Source: Rhodococcus coprophilus NBRC 100603 (lineage in GTDB: Bacteria; Actinomycetota; Actinomycetes; Mycobacteriales; Mycobacteriaceae). Taken from it: a stretch of 64,000 nucleotides of DNA. The notes under the pieces are model-generated. The model was not told the origin of the DNA, made no database searches, and saw only the letters and a list, made by a program, of their open reading frames with translations. The DNA is taken from positions 248,001 through 312,000 of the forward strand of contig NZ_BDAM01000003.1 in the NCBI RefSeq assembly GCF_001895045.1, in the 5' to 3' direction. A program made the position numbers and the translations under genes. This document shows, in pieces, positions 44,789 to 53,235 of the stretch (position 1 is the stretch's first letter; every line of letters begins with the position of its first letter).

Positions 44789-45842
44789 CACCGTCTCCCC
44801 CCTCACGACTTCGGCGATCGAAGCGCCCTCCCCCGCGGAACCGCCTGCCTGCGAGTCCTTTCCCGATACGAAGGCTCGCCGCCGCTACTGGATCCTGCTC
44901 GGCGCACTGGCGGTTCTCGCGGTCCTCTTCGCGGCGGGAACGCTGATGTGGAACAACCCGATGCCCTTCGGGACTTCCGGTTTCTGGCGGATCACCGAGA
45001 TGCGCGCGACCAGCCTGGTCGTCATCGCGATCGTCGTGGTCTGCCAGGCCACCGCCACCGTCGCGTTCCAGACCGCGACGAACAACCGGATCATCACGCC
45101 GTCGATCATGGGTTTCGAGGCGCTCTACGTCGCGATCTCCACCGCGGCGGTGTACTTCCTCGGCGCAGTGGGAGTCGCTGCCCTCCGCGGAACTCCGCAG
45201 TTCCTCCTGCAGATCGCCCTGATGGTCTTCTTCTCGCTCGTGCTCTACGGGTGGTTGCTGTCGGGCAAGTACGGCAACCTGCAGGTGATGCTGCTCGTAG
45301 GCATCATCCTGGGCGGTGGTCTCGGCTCGGTATCGACCTTCATGCAGCGTCTCCTCACGCCGAGCGAGTTCGACATTCTCACCGCCAGGTTGTTCGGGTC
45401 GGTCTCCAACGCGGACGTGTCCTACCTCCCCGTCGCCATCCCGCTGTGCGTGGCTGCGGCCGCCGCACTGTGGTGGCGTGCGCGCAAGCTCAACCTGGTG
45501 GCGCTGGGGCGCGACATCACGACCAGCCTCGGCCTGAATCACCGCCGCGAGATCATGATCGTGCTGTTCCTGGTGTCGGTCCTGATGGCGGTCTCCACCG
45601 CCCTCATCGGCCCCATGACCTTCCTGGGCTTCCTGGTGGCCACCCTCGCCTACCAGCTGGCCAACACATACGACCACCGGTACGTGTTCCCGGTGGCCGT
45701 ACTCACCGGATTCGTCGTCCTCACCGGCGCCTATTTCGTTCTCAAGAACGTCTTCTACGCCGAGGGCGCCGTGTCCATCATCATCGAGGCCGTCGGCGGT
45801 TCGGTGTTCCTCTACGTCCTCCTCCGAAAGGGCAGACTGTGA
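44781..45842 (+). CDS. FecCD-family iron-siderophore ABC permease (second subunit)
   Basis: A 353-residue second permease. An N-terminal cytoplasmic tail of about 35 residues is followed by a first membrane helix (YWILLGALAVLAVLFAAG) and further helices, including VVVCQATATVAFQTATNNRI and MGFEALYVAISTAAVYFLG. The coupling segment is LIGPMTFLGFLVATLAYQLA near residue 275. It overlaps the first permease gene by eight bases and the ATPase gene by four (GTGA), so the three are translationally coupled. Overall resemblance is to FatC/YclO-type permeases. Confidence 0.92.
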   Translation: MPDTVSPLTTSAIEAPSPAEPPACESFPDTKARRRYWILLGALAVLAVLFAAGTLMWNNPMPFGTSGFWRITEMRATSLVVIAIVVVCQATATVAFQTATNNRIITPSIMGFEALYVAISTAAVYFLGAVGVAALRGTPQFLLQIALMVFFSLVLYGWLLSGKYGNLQVMLLVGIILGGGLGSVSTFMQRLLTPSEFDILTARLFGSVSNADVSYLPVAIPLCVAAAAALWWRARKLNLVALGRDITTSLGLNHRREIMIVLFLVSVLMAVSTALIGPMTFLGFLVATLAYQLANTYDHRYVFPVAVLTGFVVLTGAYFVLKNVFYAEGAVSIIIEAVGGSVFLYVLLRKGRL

Positions 45843-46597
45843 TCGAACTCAAAGGTGTCCGTAAGGATTACAGCGACGAGGTGTCGATCGGCCCCGTCGA
45901 CCTGCAGATCCCAGCCGGAGGTATCACCGCACTGGTCGGCCCCAACGGTGCCGGTAAGTCGACGCTGCTGACGATCATCGGCCGCCTGCTCGGCGCGGAT
46001 TCGGGCACCATCGAGATCGCGGGATACGACATCGCGCGCACCCCCTCGAAGGACCTTGCGAAGATCGTCTCCATCCTTCGACAGGAGAACCACTTCGTCA
46101 CCCGGCTGACGGTGCGTCAACTCGTCGGTTTCGGCAGGTTCCCCCATTCGAAGGGCCGCATCACCCGGCACGATCAGGAGATCATCAGCCGCGCCATCGA
46201 GTTCTTCGACCTCGGGCCGCTCGAAAACCGTTACCTGGATCAGCTTTCCGGTGGGCAGCGCCAGCGCGCCTATGTCGCGATGGTGTTGTGCCAGGAGACC
46301 GACTACGTCCTTCTCGACGAGCCGCTCAACAACCTCGACATGCGGCATTCGGTGCTGATGATGCAGCACCTGCGCAGGGCCGCCGACGAACTCGGACGGA
46401 CGGTGGTCATCGTCCTGCACGACATCAACTTCGCCGCCCATTACGCCGACCGCATCTGCGCTGTGAAGGACGGCCGCGTGGTCGAGTTCGGGACTCCGGA
46501 GGAGATCCTCGTCGACGACACGCTCACGCGCGTGTTCGACACCCCGGTGACGTGCGTCGACGGGCCCAACGGCCGACTGGCCGTCTACTACCGCTGA
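45839..46597 (+). CDS. Iron-siderophore ABC transporter ATP-binding protein
   Basis: A 252-residue ATPase of the FepC/FecE class. It has Walker A VGPNGAGKSTLLTIIGRLLG near residue 35, Q-loop SILRQENHFVTRLTVRQLVG, signature LDQLSGGQRQRAYVAMVLCQ near 137, Walker B YVLLDEPLNNLDM, and H-loop VLHDINFAAHYADRI. The GTG at 45839-45841 overlaps the stop of the second permease. It completes the importer. Likely co-regulated by iron through the box upstream of the binding-protein gene. Confidence 0.94.
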   Translation: MIELKGVRKDYSDEVSIGPVDLQIPAGGITALVGPNGAGKSTLLTIIGRLLGADSGTIEIAGYDIARTPSKDLAKIVSILRQENHFVTRLTVRQLVGFGRFPHSKGRITRHDQEIISRAIEFFDLGPLENRYLDQLSGGQRQRAYVAMVLCQETDYVLLDEPLNNLDMRHSVLMMQHLRRAADELGRTVVIVLHDINFAAHYADRICAVKDGRVVEFGTPEEILVDDTLTRVFDTPVTCVDGPNGRLAVYYR

Positions 46598-46619
46598 CCC
46601 GGGTGCCATAGTGGGCGGA

Positions 46620-47405
46620 GTGAGCGCTTCCGAGAATCTCCACACCCACGTGTTCGGCCCCTCCGACGGGCCGCAGATCCTCGCGCTGCACGGGCTCACC
46701 GGTCACGGTCTCCGGTGGCGGAATCTGGCGAACCGTCATCTGCCGGAGGCCCGGTTCATCGCACCCGATCTGCGTGGTCACGGCCGATCGCCCTGGACAC
46801 CGCCATGGACCTTCGAGCGGCACGTCGCCGACCTGCTCGACGTGCTCGACGCGCACGCGTCGGGCCCGGTCACCGTCGTGGGCCATTCGTTCGGGGGCGC
46901 ACTCGCACTGCACCTCGCCGCCACCGCCCCCGAACGGGTCCGCTCGATCGTCCTGCTCGACCCCGCCATCGCCCTGCCTCCGGAGCAGATGCTCGAAGTC
47001 GCCGACTCCACGGCCCGTTACCCGGATTACACCGACGAGGCCGAAGCGCGCGCCGAGAAGGTCCATGCGGACTGGGCTGAGGTGGCGCCGGAACTGCTCG
47101 ATGCGGAAGTCGGCGAGCACCTGGTACCGGCGGACTCCGGTCGCGTCGCCTGGCGGGTGTGTATGCCCGCGATCGTGACGTCGTGGAGCGAACTGGCCCG
47201 GGACCATGTGCTGCCACCGGCGCATGTCCCCACCGTGTTCGCGCGGGCCGGGAAGGTGCAGCCCGGGTACACCTCTCCCGAATTCCGCGCCGCACTCGCC
47301 CACCGGCTCGGGTCGAACCTGACCGAGGTCGAGATCGACTGCGACCACATGATCGACCAGGCTCGTCCCGCGGACGCCGCCGAACTCATCGCCCGGGTGC
47401 TGTAG
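46620..47405 (+). CDS. Alpha/beta hydrolase (LipV-like)
   Basis: A 261-residue esterase/lipase-fold protein. LALHGLTGHGLRWRNLANRH forms the oxyanion-hole strand, PDLRGHGRSPWTPP the next loop, the nucleophile is in VVGHSFGGALALHLA near residue 92, and the catalytic His is probably in DCDHMIDQARP. By position it corresponds to M. tuberculosis Rv3203 (lipV). The GTG at 46620 is used; an in-frame GTG at 46611 is possible. It sits 22 bases after the ABC ATPase and directly abuts the alkyltransferase-like gene. Confidence 0.85.
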   Translation: MSASENLHTHVFGPSDGPQILALHGLTGHGLRWRNLANRHLPEARFIAPDLRGHGRSPWTPPWTFERHVADLLDVLDAHASGPVTVVGHSFGGALALHLAATAPERVRSIVLLDPAIALPPEQMLEVADSTARYPDYTDEAEARAEKVHADWAEVAPELLDAEVGEHLVPADSGRVAWRVCMPAIVTSWSELARDHVLPPAHVPTVFARAGKVQPGYTSPEFRAALAHRLGSNLTEVEIDCDHMIDQARPADAAELIARVL

Positions 47406-47768
47406 ATGGCCGCGACCACCGACGAGCAGATCGAGACCGTGCGCGCGCTCGTCGCCGCCATCCCGGCGGGGCGCGTCGCCACCTACGGCGACATCGCCGA
47501 TGCCGCAGCCCTTTCCAGCCCGCGCACGGTCGGGTGGATCATGCGCACCGATACGGCCGACCTCCCGTGGCATCGCGTCGTACCCGCGTCGGGCCGACCG
47601 GCGACCCACCTCGCCCACCGGCAACTGGCCCGGCTGGCTCTCGAAGGCACACCCCTGCACGGGGATCGCGTCGACCTGGCGCGCGCCCGCCACCGGTTCG
47701 CGCAGCCCCACGAACGCCCGTCGCCGGGTGGGCCCGGACATCCGGACCCACCCGGCGACGAGGACTGA
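47406..47768 (+). CDS. Alkyltransferase-like (ATL) protein, MGMT fold without catalytic Cys
   Basis: A 120-residue small relative of O6-alkylguanine-DNA alkyltransferase. AIPAGRVATYGDIADAAAL and SSPRTVGWIMR supply the helix-turn-helix and arginine finger, and the active-site motif reads LPWHRVVPASG, with Trp where MGMT has the acceptor Cys (PCHRV). ATL proteins bind alkylated guanine and hand it to nucleotide excision repair rather than repairing it directly. The C-terminus is Pro/Gly-rich and acidic (PSPGGPGHPDPPGDED). Position matches Rv3204. The ATG at 47406 follows the LipV-like stop at once. Confidence 0.88.
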   Translation: MAATTDEQIETVRALVAAIPAGRVATYGDIADAAALSSPRTVGWIMRTDTADLPWHRVVPASGRPATHLAHRQLARLALEGTPLHGDRVDLARARHRFAQPHERPSPGGPGHPDPPGDED

Positions 47769-47780
47769 ACCGGAAGGGCG

Positions 47781-49031
47781 TCAGGCGCGTACCGGCTTGG
47801 TCGACGCCAACGCGCCGAGGGCGATGACACTGCTGACGACCATCGCCACCGCCATGGGGACGGCGGTCTCCTCTCCCCCGATGCCGACGAGCGGAGCAAT
47901 CGCTGCCGCGAGCAGGAACTGCAGAGCGCCGAGCAGCGCCGAACCGGTGCCCGCCGCACGCCGGGCCTCACCGAGAGCCAGAGTGGTGGCGTTCGCGATG
48001 ATGAGACCGAGGCTGCTCATGGTGCACCACAGCAGAATCAGCGTCACCCACATCGCCGGTCCGGCAAGGCTGTTCACGAGCATCAGCACCGACATCGAGG
48101 CAAGGACGGTCAGTCCGATCCGCAGTGTCCGTCCCGAGCCGATACGTCGCACGATGTTGTCGTTCGCGACGCTGCCGACCACGAGACCGAGCGCATTGGC
48201 GGTGAAGGCCACCGTGTACCAGCCGGTGGAGATGCCGTGGAGATCCTGCAGCACGAACGGCGACGCGGAGATGTACGCGAACATCACGCCGAAGGCGAAC
48301 GCGTACGTGAGGGTGTAGCCGACGTACCGGCGGTTGCGCAGAACCTCACGCGCGTCGCGCAGCATCGCGGAGGCACCGCCCTGGGTGCGACGTTCGACAG
48401 GGTGTGTTTCGGAGACAAGGAACAGCACAGCCAGGAACATGAGGACCGACATTCCGGCGAGCGCCCAGTACACGGCGCGCCAGCCGAGATTGGTCACGAT
48501 CACGCCACCGACGAGCGGTGCGACGATGGGAGCCACCGCGTTGATGACCACGAGCAGGCCGAACAGTTTCGCTGCCGCGACGCCCGTCGCGCGATCGGAG
48601 ATGACCGCGCGGCCGAGCACGATGCCGGCCGCACCGGCGAAGCCCTGAACGAATCGAGCGCCCGCGAGCAGTTCGATGGTCGGGGCCAGGGCACTCGCGG
48701 CGCTGAACACCGCGCAGGCCAATGTGCCGACAAGCAGAAGCGGGCGGCGGCCGAACCGGTCGGACAACGGCCCGAACACGAGCTGGCCGATGGCCATACC
48801 GAGCAGGAAGGTCGTGAGCGTCAGCTGGATCGCCGTCGCGCTTGTACCGAATTCCTTCGCCATCTCGGGCAAGGCGGGCAGGTACATGTCGATTGCCAGG
48901 GGCGCGACCGCTGCGAGAAGCGCGAGCACCGCGATCAATCTGCCCGGGAAGGGCTTGCCGGTGTCTGCGTCGGTCTCGTTGTGGCCGGGTGGTTCCCGTC
49001 CCTCGGTGGTGACGGGGTGTTGCGCGGGCAT
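47781..49031 (-). CDS. Bcr/CflA-type MFS drug exporter
   Basis: A 416-residue multidrug transporter with 12 membrane helices. RLIAVLALLAAVAPLAIDMY is the first helix with the conserved Asp-Met-Tyr, and LPEMAKEFGTSATAIQLTLT the typical Bcr/CflA loop. GQLVFGPLSDRFGRRPLLLV is the MFS motif, and ARFVQGFAGAAGIVLGRAVI is motif C. The ATG at 49029-49031 has AAAGG five bases upstream; a GTG at 49037 is the alternative. It is divergent from a MarR gene, with a double palindrome between them, so MarR repression of this exporter is likely. Confidence 0.92.
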   Translation of the reverse strand: MPAQHPVTTEGREPPGHNETDADTGKPFPGRLIAVLALLAAVAPLAIDMYLPALPEMAKEFGTSATAIQLTLTTFLLGMAIGQLVFGPLSDRFGRRPLLLVGTLACAVFSAASALAPTIELLAGARFVQGFAGAAGIVLGRAVISDRATGVAAAKLFGLLVVINAVAPIVAPLVGGVIVTNLGWRAVYWALAGMSVLMFLAVLFLVSETHPVERRTQGGASAMLRDAREVLRNRRYVGYTLTYAFAFGVMFAYISASPFVLQDLHGISTGWYTVAFTANALGLVVGSVANDNIVRRIGSGRTLRIGLTVLASMSVLMLVNSLAGPAMWVTLILLWCTMSSLGLIIANATTLALGEARRAAGTGSALLGALQFLLAAAIAPLVGIGGEETAVPMAVAMVVSSVIALGALASTKPVRA

Positions 49032-49047
49032 GCTCACCTTTCGTTAC

Positions 49048-49075
49048 AGATTTATATTTAAATCTATATATAGAT
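49048..49075. promoter_or_regulatory. Overlapping double-palindrome MarR operator
   Basis: AGATTTATATTTAAATCT (49048-49065; 7-bp arms, 4-bp spacer) and the perfect palindrome ATCTATATATAGAT (49062-49075) share the ATCT half-site. The AT content stands out sharply in a high-GC window. It lies between the exporter and MarR starts and near both promoters. Confidence 0.75.
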
Positions 49076-49083
49076 TGTTGAGC

Positions 49084-49089
49084 TAAAAT
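49084..49089 (+). promoter_or_regulatory. Candidate leaderless -10 element of the MarR gene
   Basis: TAAAAT ends six bases before the ATG at 49096 and no ribosome site exists, so the mRNA would start at or next to the start codon. The palindromic operator lies just upstream, over the expected -35. Confidence 0.55.
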
Positions 49090-49095
49090 CGTAGC

Positions 49096-49551
49096 ATGGG
49101 CGAACCGCAGGCCGTAAGCGAAAGTGACGTCGAGAGCCTCGCGCGGACGGCGCGGTCCCTGGTCTGGGCGCTCCGCAGATTCGGCGAGCGGGAAGCCGGC
49201 CTGTCTGCGATGCCCAACTCCGAGATCGAGGTCCTGCGAGCAGTGGCGGAGCAACCGGGAAGCTCGGTCTCGGAACTCGCACGGGCACTCGACCTGCAGA
49301 ACAGCAACGTCAGCACCACCGTGAGCCGCCTGGTCGATCGCGGACTGCTCGAGCGGCGCGCCGATCCGAACGATCGTCGCTCGCACCGGATCCACCAGAC
49401 CGGACTGGCGCGGCACAACAACGGACTGATCGACGCGATGTGGACCAGAGGCGTACGCGACCTGCTCGACTCCTTGACCCCCGGCGAGGCTCGCACCCTG
49501 ATCGAAGCGGCGCCCCTCCTCGCCCGGTTGAGCTCCATGCCCAAGAATTGA
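49096..49551 (+). CDS. MarR-family transcriptional regulator
   Basis: A 151-residue winged-helix repressor. LSAMPNSEIEVLRAVAEQPG leads into the HTH (SVSELARALDLQNSNVSTTV) and the wing carries LLERRADPNDRRSHRIHQT, the typical MarR wing with conserved Asp and Arg. N- and C-terminal helices form the dimer interface. It is divergent from the Bcr/CflA exporter across a 64-base AT-rich region with two overlapping palindromes; it most likely represses itself and the exporter, released by an unknown ligand. Confidence 0.9.
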   Translation: MGEPQAVSESDVESLARTARSLVWALRRFGEREAGLSAMPNSEIEVLRAVAEQPGSSVSELARALDLQNSNVSTTVSRLVDRGLLERRADPNDRRSHRIHQTGLARHNNGLIDAMWTRGVRDLLDSLTPGEARTLIEAAPLLARLSSMPKN

Positions 49552-49632
49552 TGCCCGCGAGCTACCGACGACACACCGGCAGGTCGGGCGGCCCTCGTGA
49601 AAGCCACAGCGTCATGGGGCAGCATGAACGCC

Positions 49633-51372
49633 ATGAGTGCACTGACCGGCGTCGAGGCAGTGATCGTGGCGGGCGGCCGCGCAACCCGCATGGGAGGCGT
49701 CGACAAACCCGCCTTGACGGTCGGCGGCCGGCGCCTCCTCGACACCGCCCTCGCATGCGTCGCCGGATGCGCCCGGATCACCGTGGTCGGCCCCTGGCGC
49801 AACGACCTCGACCCGGCGATCGTGCAGGTGCAGGAAACACCTGCCGGCGCCGGCCCGGTCGCGGCACTCGCCGCGGCGGACCCCGCGTCGGACGCCGTGG
49901 TGACTCTCGCAGCAGATCTGCCTTTCGTCACCGCGGACATCGTGGCGACATTGCTCGAGGCGCTCGACACCGATCCCGCCGCTGACGCGGCCTTCGCGGT
50001 GGACGACGACGGCCGAATGCAGTATCTGCTCGCGGCCTGGCGGGGCCCCGCACTGTCCGCACGGATCGCCGGCTTCGGCACCGATGTGGCCGGTCGGCCG
50101 ATGAAGGCACTGCTGCCCGACCGGTACGTCTCCGTCCCCGTTCCGGGTACCACCGACTGCGACACCCCCGCCGACTTGCACCGGGCGCGGGTCGCCCACG
50201 GTTCCGGCCGTATCGCCGCAGACCCGGACGAGGCACGCACCCTCATACGAGAAGCTCTATTGCCGTTGCCCGTTCGGCGTGTTCCCGCCGCTGCGGCGGA
50301 GGGCACCACCCTGGCTGCGCCACTCGTCGCCGCCGAAGCGCTACCAGCCGTGCCGTCATCGGCGATGGACGGCTACGCGGTCGCCGGCCGCGGCCCGTGG
50401 ACCCTGCGCCCCGAAGTCCGGCGGGCGGGTGATCGTTCGGGGTTGACACTGCTCGACGGTGAGGCCGCCCGGATCGCCACTGGTGCGCATCTTCCCGCCG
50501 GCGCAACCGCAGTGGTCCGAGACGAATTCGTCGAGGTCGAGGGTCACACGCTCCGCCGCCTGCCGCAGTGCCCGGTGCGGGACGACACCCGCCGCCGGGG
50601 TGAGGACTGGGAGCCCGGATTCGTGCTGGCCGCCCGCGGCGACCACGTGGGTCCGGCCGTCGTCTCGGCTGCACTGAGCGGCGAGGTCGCGGAGATCGAT
50701 GTGCGCGGCCCGCTGCGGGTGCATGTGGTGGTGAGCGGCGACGAGATCCTGCGTCACGGCCCGCTGCAGGTGGGCCAGACCCGGGATTCCCAGGGGCCGG
50801 TTCTTCCCCGTTTCGTGCGCTGGTGTGGTGCCGAGCCGGTCGGCGAGACCCATCTGCGCGACACCCCGGGCGGATTCGACGCACTCTTCGCCGAGACGAC
50901 CACCGTGGACGCGCTGGTCGTCGTGGGCGCCACCGGTGGCGGCGCCGCCGACCAGCTGCGCGGCGCGCTCGACCGGGCCGGCGCGCACGTCGTGGTCGAG
51001 CGGGTTCGCTGTAAACCCGGCGGTTCGCAGGTCGCCGCGGTCCTGCCCGACGGCCGCGCCGTACTGGGACTTCCGGGCAACCCGGTTGCCGCGCTGTCGA
51101 CGCTTCTCGTCATGCTCCCGGCGGTCGTGGACGGCCGTACCGGTCGCACCCCGCCGCTGCCCTTCCTCGGCACACTGGCGAACGCGTCGGAGGTCGAGGG
51201 TGATCGCACCCGCCTCCTGCCCGCCCGCCAGCGCTCCGACGGACAGTGGCTGTGCGACAACGCCGTACGCACCGCACATCTCGCGGGGCTGATCGGACGT
51301 ACTGCGATTGCTCTGGTGCCGCCGCGGGCGACGGACGGCGCGGTCGTGGAATTGCTGCCGCTCCCCCGGTGA
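49633..51372 (+). CDS. MobA-MoeA fusion protein for molybdenum cofactor synthesis
   Basis: A 579-residue fusion. Residues 1-190 are a MobA-type nucleotidyltransferase (VIVAGGRATRMGGVDKPAL; LAADLPFVTADIVATLL) that attaches GMP to molybdopterin. Residues 200-579 are a MoeA-type molybdenum insertase (LPAVPSSAMDGYAVAG, RIATGAHLPAGATAVVRDE, ATGGGAADQLRGALDRAG, VLGLPGNPVAALSTLLVML). In the usual MoeA TSGG loop this protein has ATGGGAADQ. The start ATG 49633 is preferred; ATG 49624 and GTG 49597 are possible. It converges on the nitrite operon, and nitrate reductase is the obvious molybdenum client, but no such gene is in the window. Confidence 0.9.
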   Translation: MSALTGVEAVIVAGGRATRMGGVDKPALTVGGRRLLDTALACVAGCARITVVGPWRNDLDPAIVQVQETPAGAGPVAALAAADPASDAVVTLAADLPFVTADIVATLLEALDTDPAADAAFAVDDDGRMQYLLAAWRGPALSARIAGFGTDVAGRPMKALLPDRYVSVPVPGTTDCDTPADLHRARVAHGSGRIAADPDEARTLIREALLPLPVRRVPAAAAEGTTLAAPLVAAEALPAVPSSAMDGYAVAGRGPWTLRPEVRRAGDRSGLTLLDGEAARIATGAHLPAGATAVVRDEFVEVEGHTLRRLPQCPVRDDTRRRGEDWEPGFVLAARGDHVGPAVVSAALSGEVAEIDVRGPLRVHVVVSGDEILRHGPLQVGQTRDSQGPVLPRFVRWCGAEPVGETHLRDTPGGFDALFAETTTVDALVVVGATGGGAADQLRGALDRAGAHVVVERVRCKPGGSQVAAVLPDGRAVLGLPGNPVAALSTLLVMLPAVVDGRTGRTPPLPFLGTLANASEVEGDRTRLLPARQRSDGQWLCDNAVRTAHLAGLIGRTAIALVPPRATDGAVVELLPLPR

Positions 51373-51390
51373 CGCGCCGAACGGACCTCG

Positions 51391-52098
51391 TCAGGGGTTC
51401 GGCTGCGCCCCGGCGCCGGCCCGCAGCGTGGGCACGGCCGCGCGGTACCGCCGGGCGACCAGGTCGACGACGGGCTCGGTGACGCCGAGCGGCGCCGCGA
51501 CCCCGTCGGCACCGGCCTCGGACAACCTCGAGTGGAACAGCCCCTCCGCCAGCAGGTACGACGCGACGAACACCCGCACACCCGGCTGCCGCGACTCCGC
51601 GACCACCTGCGGCACGCGGGGTTCCCCGGTCGCGACGTAACCGATGCGCACAGGTGTGAACGTCAGAACCGACAGCAGGTGCGCCGCCCGTTGCACGTCG
51701 TGGCGGGCCCGCGGGTCGGACGACCCTGCGGCAGCGAGCACGATCGCGTCTCCCGGGCGCCACCCGGCTTCACGCAACCGCTGGACGAGCACACCGGCGA
51801 GGGCGGGGTCGGGCCCCAGCGCCCGGGTGACCGCGACCGCGCGGTGTCCGCTCTCGGCGACCTCACGTGGTACGTCGTTGTGGACGTGGTACCCGGAGGC
51901 CAGGAACGCCGGAACCAGCACCACCGGACCCCGGATCTCGCGCAGCGCCTCGGCAGGTGACGGACCGAGCACGTCCACGAACGCCACCCGGGTGGTGCCG
52001 ACCCGGTCGGCGACCGCGTCGGCGAGCCGGGCGATCATCTCGACTCCGCGCGGATTGCGGGTGCCGTGGGCAACGAGCAGCAGAGCGGGGTCGGGCAT
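51391..52098 (-). CDS. Sirohydrochlorin chelatase (CbiX/SirB-like)
   Basis: A 235-residue class II chelatase with two CbiX-type repeats. LLLVAHGTRNPRGVEMIA holds the metal-binding His of the first half, VLVPAFLASGYHVHNDVP the second His region, and LAAAGSSDPRARHDVQRAA opens the second repeat. It inserts iron into sirohydrochlorin to make siroheme, the cofactor of NirB. Last gene of the narK-nirB-nirD-nnaR-cbiX series, four bases after nnaR. Confidence 0.9.
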   Translation of the reverse strand: MPDPALLLVAHGTRNPRGVEMIARLADAVADRVGTTRVAFVDVLGPSPAEALREIRGPVVLVPAFLASGYHVHNDVPREVAESGHRAVAVTRALGPDPALAGVLVQRLREAGWRPGDAIVLAAAGSSDPRARHDVQRAAHLLSVLTFTPVRIGYVATGEPRVPQVVAESRQPGVRVFVASYLLAEGLFHSRLSEAGADGVAAPLGVTEPVVDLVARRYRAAVPTLRAGAGAQPNP

Positions 52099-52101
52099 GG
52101 T

Positions 52102-53235
52102 TCAGAGTCCTTCCGGATCGACCGCCAAGCGGTAGCCGCGTTTGACCACGGTCTGCACGATCGACGGCGCGCCGAGCGCCGAACGCAGTCGCGCGACGGC
52201 GGTTTCGACGGCATGGGTGTCTCCTCCGCCTCCGGGAAGTGCAGCGAGGAGTTCTTCGCGGGAGACGACGCGTCCCGGCCGCGCGGCGAGCGTACGGATC
52301 AGCGCCATGCCCGCCGGGGCCAGGCAACAGGTGGTGTCGTCGACCATCACGCACCGCCCCCGCATTCCGAGTACGTGTCCGCCGGCTTCGATGCGAACGG
52401 CACGGCGGGGAAGTTCCTCGGCGAGGTGCCGTGCCAGCGACCCGAGGCGCGCACGCGACGGCATCGTCACCGGCACTTCGAGAGCGGCGAACGGCGCGGC
52501 CGTGACCGGCCCGACGCACACCGCCGTGACGCCGCTGCGCAACCCGCGCAGCATCAGCTCGAGCATTCCGGTTTCCTTGGCGCGCATGAGCATCGACGCC
52601 ACCGCGGGGGCGCTCGTGAAACTCACCGCATCGAGGCCGTAGTCGGCGATCTGCTCGATCATGCGGTCGAGGACGGCGGGGTCGTCGGGCGGGGTCCATC
52701 GGTAGACGGGCACGGCGACCACGTCGGCGCCCGCGTCCCGCAACGCCTCGCACACGTCGGTGCCGGGCTCCCACTCGGTGCGCTCACCGTGCAGTTGCAC
52801 CGCGATCCTGCGGCCCCGGACTCCCTCGGCCAGCAGATGTTCGAGGACTTCGGCCGACGATTCCGATGCCGGAGACCATTCCTCACGCAGCTCGGCGGCG
52901 CGGATCGCGCCGGTGACCTTCGGGCCCCGAGCGAGGATGCGGCTTCCCGCGAGCGAGCGCGACAGCTCGTCGGACAGTCCCCACCCGTCGGCAGCGCCCA
53001 TCCACCCGCGGAATCCGATCGCGGTCGTCGCGACGGTGATGTCCGGTGGATTCGCGACGATGCTGCGGGTGACCCGCTCGAGTTCGGTGTCGTCGGACAG
53101 CGGGATGATCCGGATGGCCGGTGCGTGCACCACTTCCGCGCCACGCCGCGTGAGCAACGTGGCGAACTCGTCCGCGCGACGCGCCGCCGTCACCCCGACG
53201 GTGAAACCCCGCAGCGGCGTGGTGTCCGGGCTCAC
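52102..53235 (-). CDS. nnaR: HemD-like domain fused to winged-helix DNA-binding domain (NnaR-type regulator)
   Basis: A 377-residue protein. Residues 1-260 form a uroporphyrinogen-III synthase-like fold (FTVGVTAARRADEFATLLTR; LDAVSFTSAPAVASMLMRA; AVCVGPVTAAPFAALEVP). Residues 290-377 form an OmpR-type winged helix (LIRTLAARPGRVVSREELLA; HAVETAVARLRSALG; VVKRGYRLAV). In Streptomyces the same architecture, NnaR, activates nitrate/nitrite genes together with GlnR. Whether it also keeps HemD activity for siroheme supply is unknown. GTG start 53233-53235 overlaps the nirD stop by four bases (GTGA). Confidence 0.88.
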   Translation of the reverse strand: MSPDTTPLRGFTVGVTAARRADEFATLLTRRGAEVVHAPAIRIIPLSDDTELERVTRSIVANPPDITVATTAIGFRGWMGAADGWGLSDELSRSLAGSRILARGPKVTGAIRAAELREEWSPASESSAEVLEHLLAEGVRGRRIAVQLHGERTEWEPGTDVCEALRDAGADVVAVPVYRWTPPDDPAVLDRMIEQIADYGLDAVSFTSAPAVASMLMRAKETGMLELMLRGLRSGVTAVCVGPVTAAPFAALEVPVTMPSRARLGSLARHLAEELPRRAVRIEAGGHVLGMRGRCVMVDDTTCCLAPAGMALIRTLAARPGRVVSREELLAALPGGGGDTHAVETAVARLRSALGAPSIVQTVVKRGYRLAVDPEGL

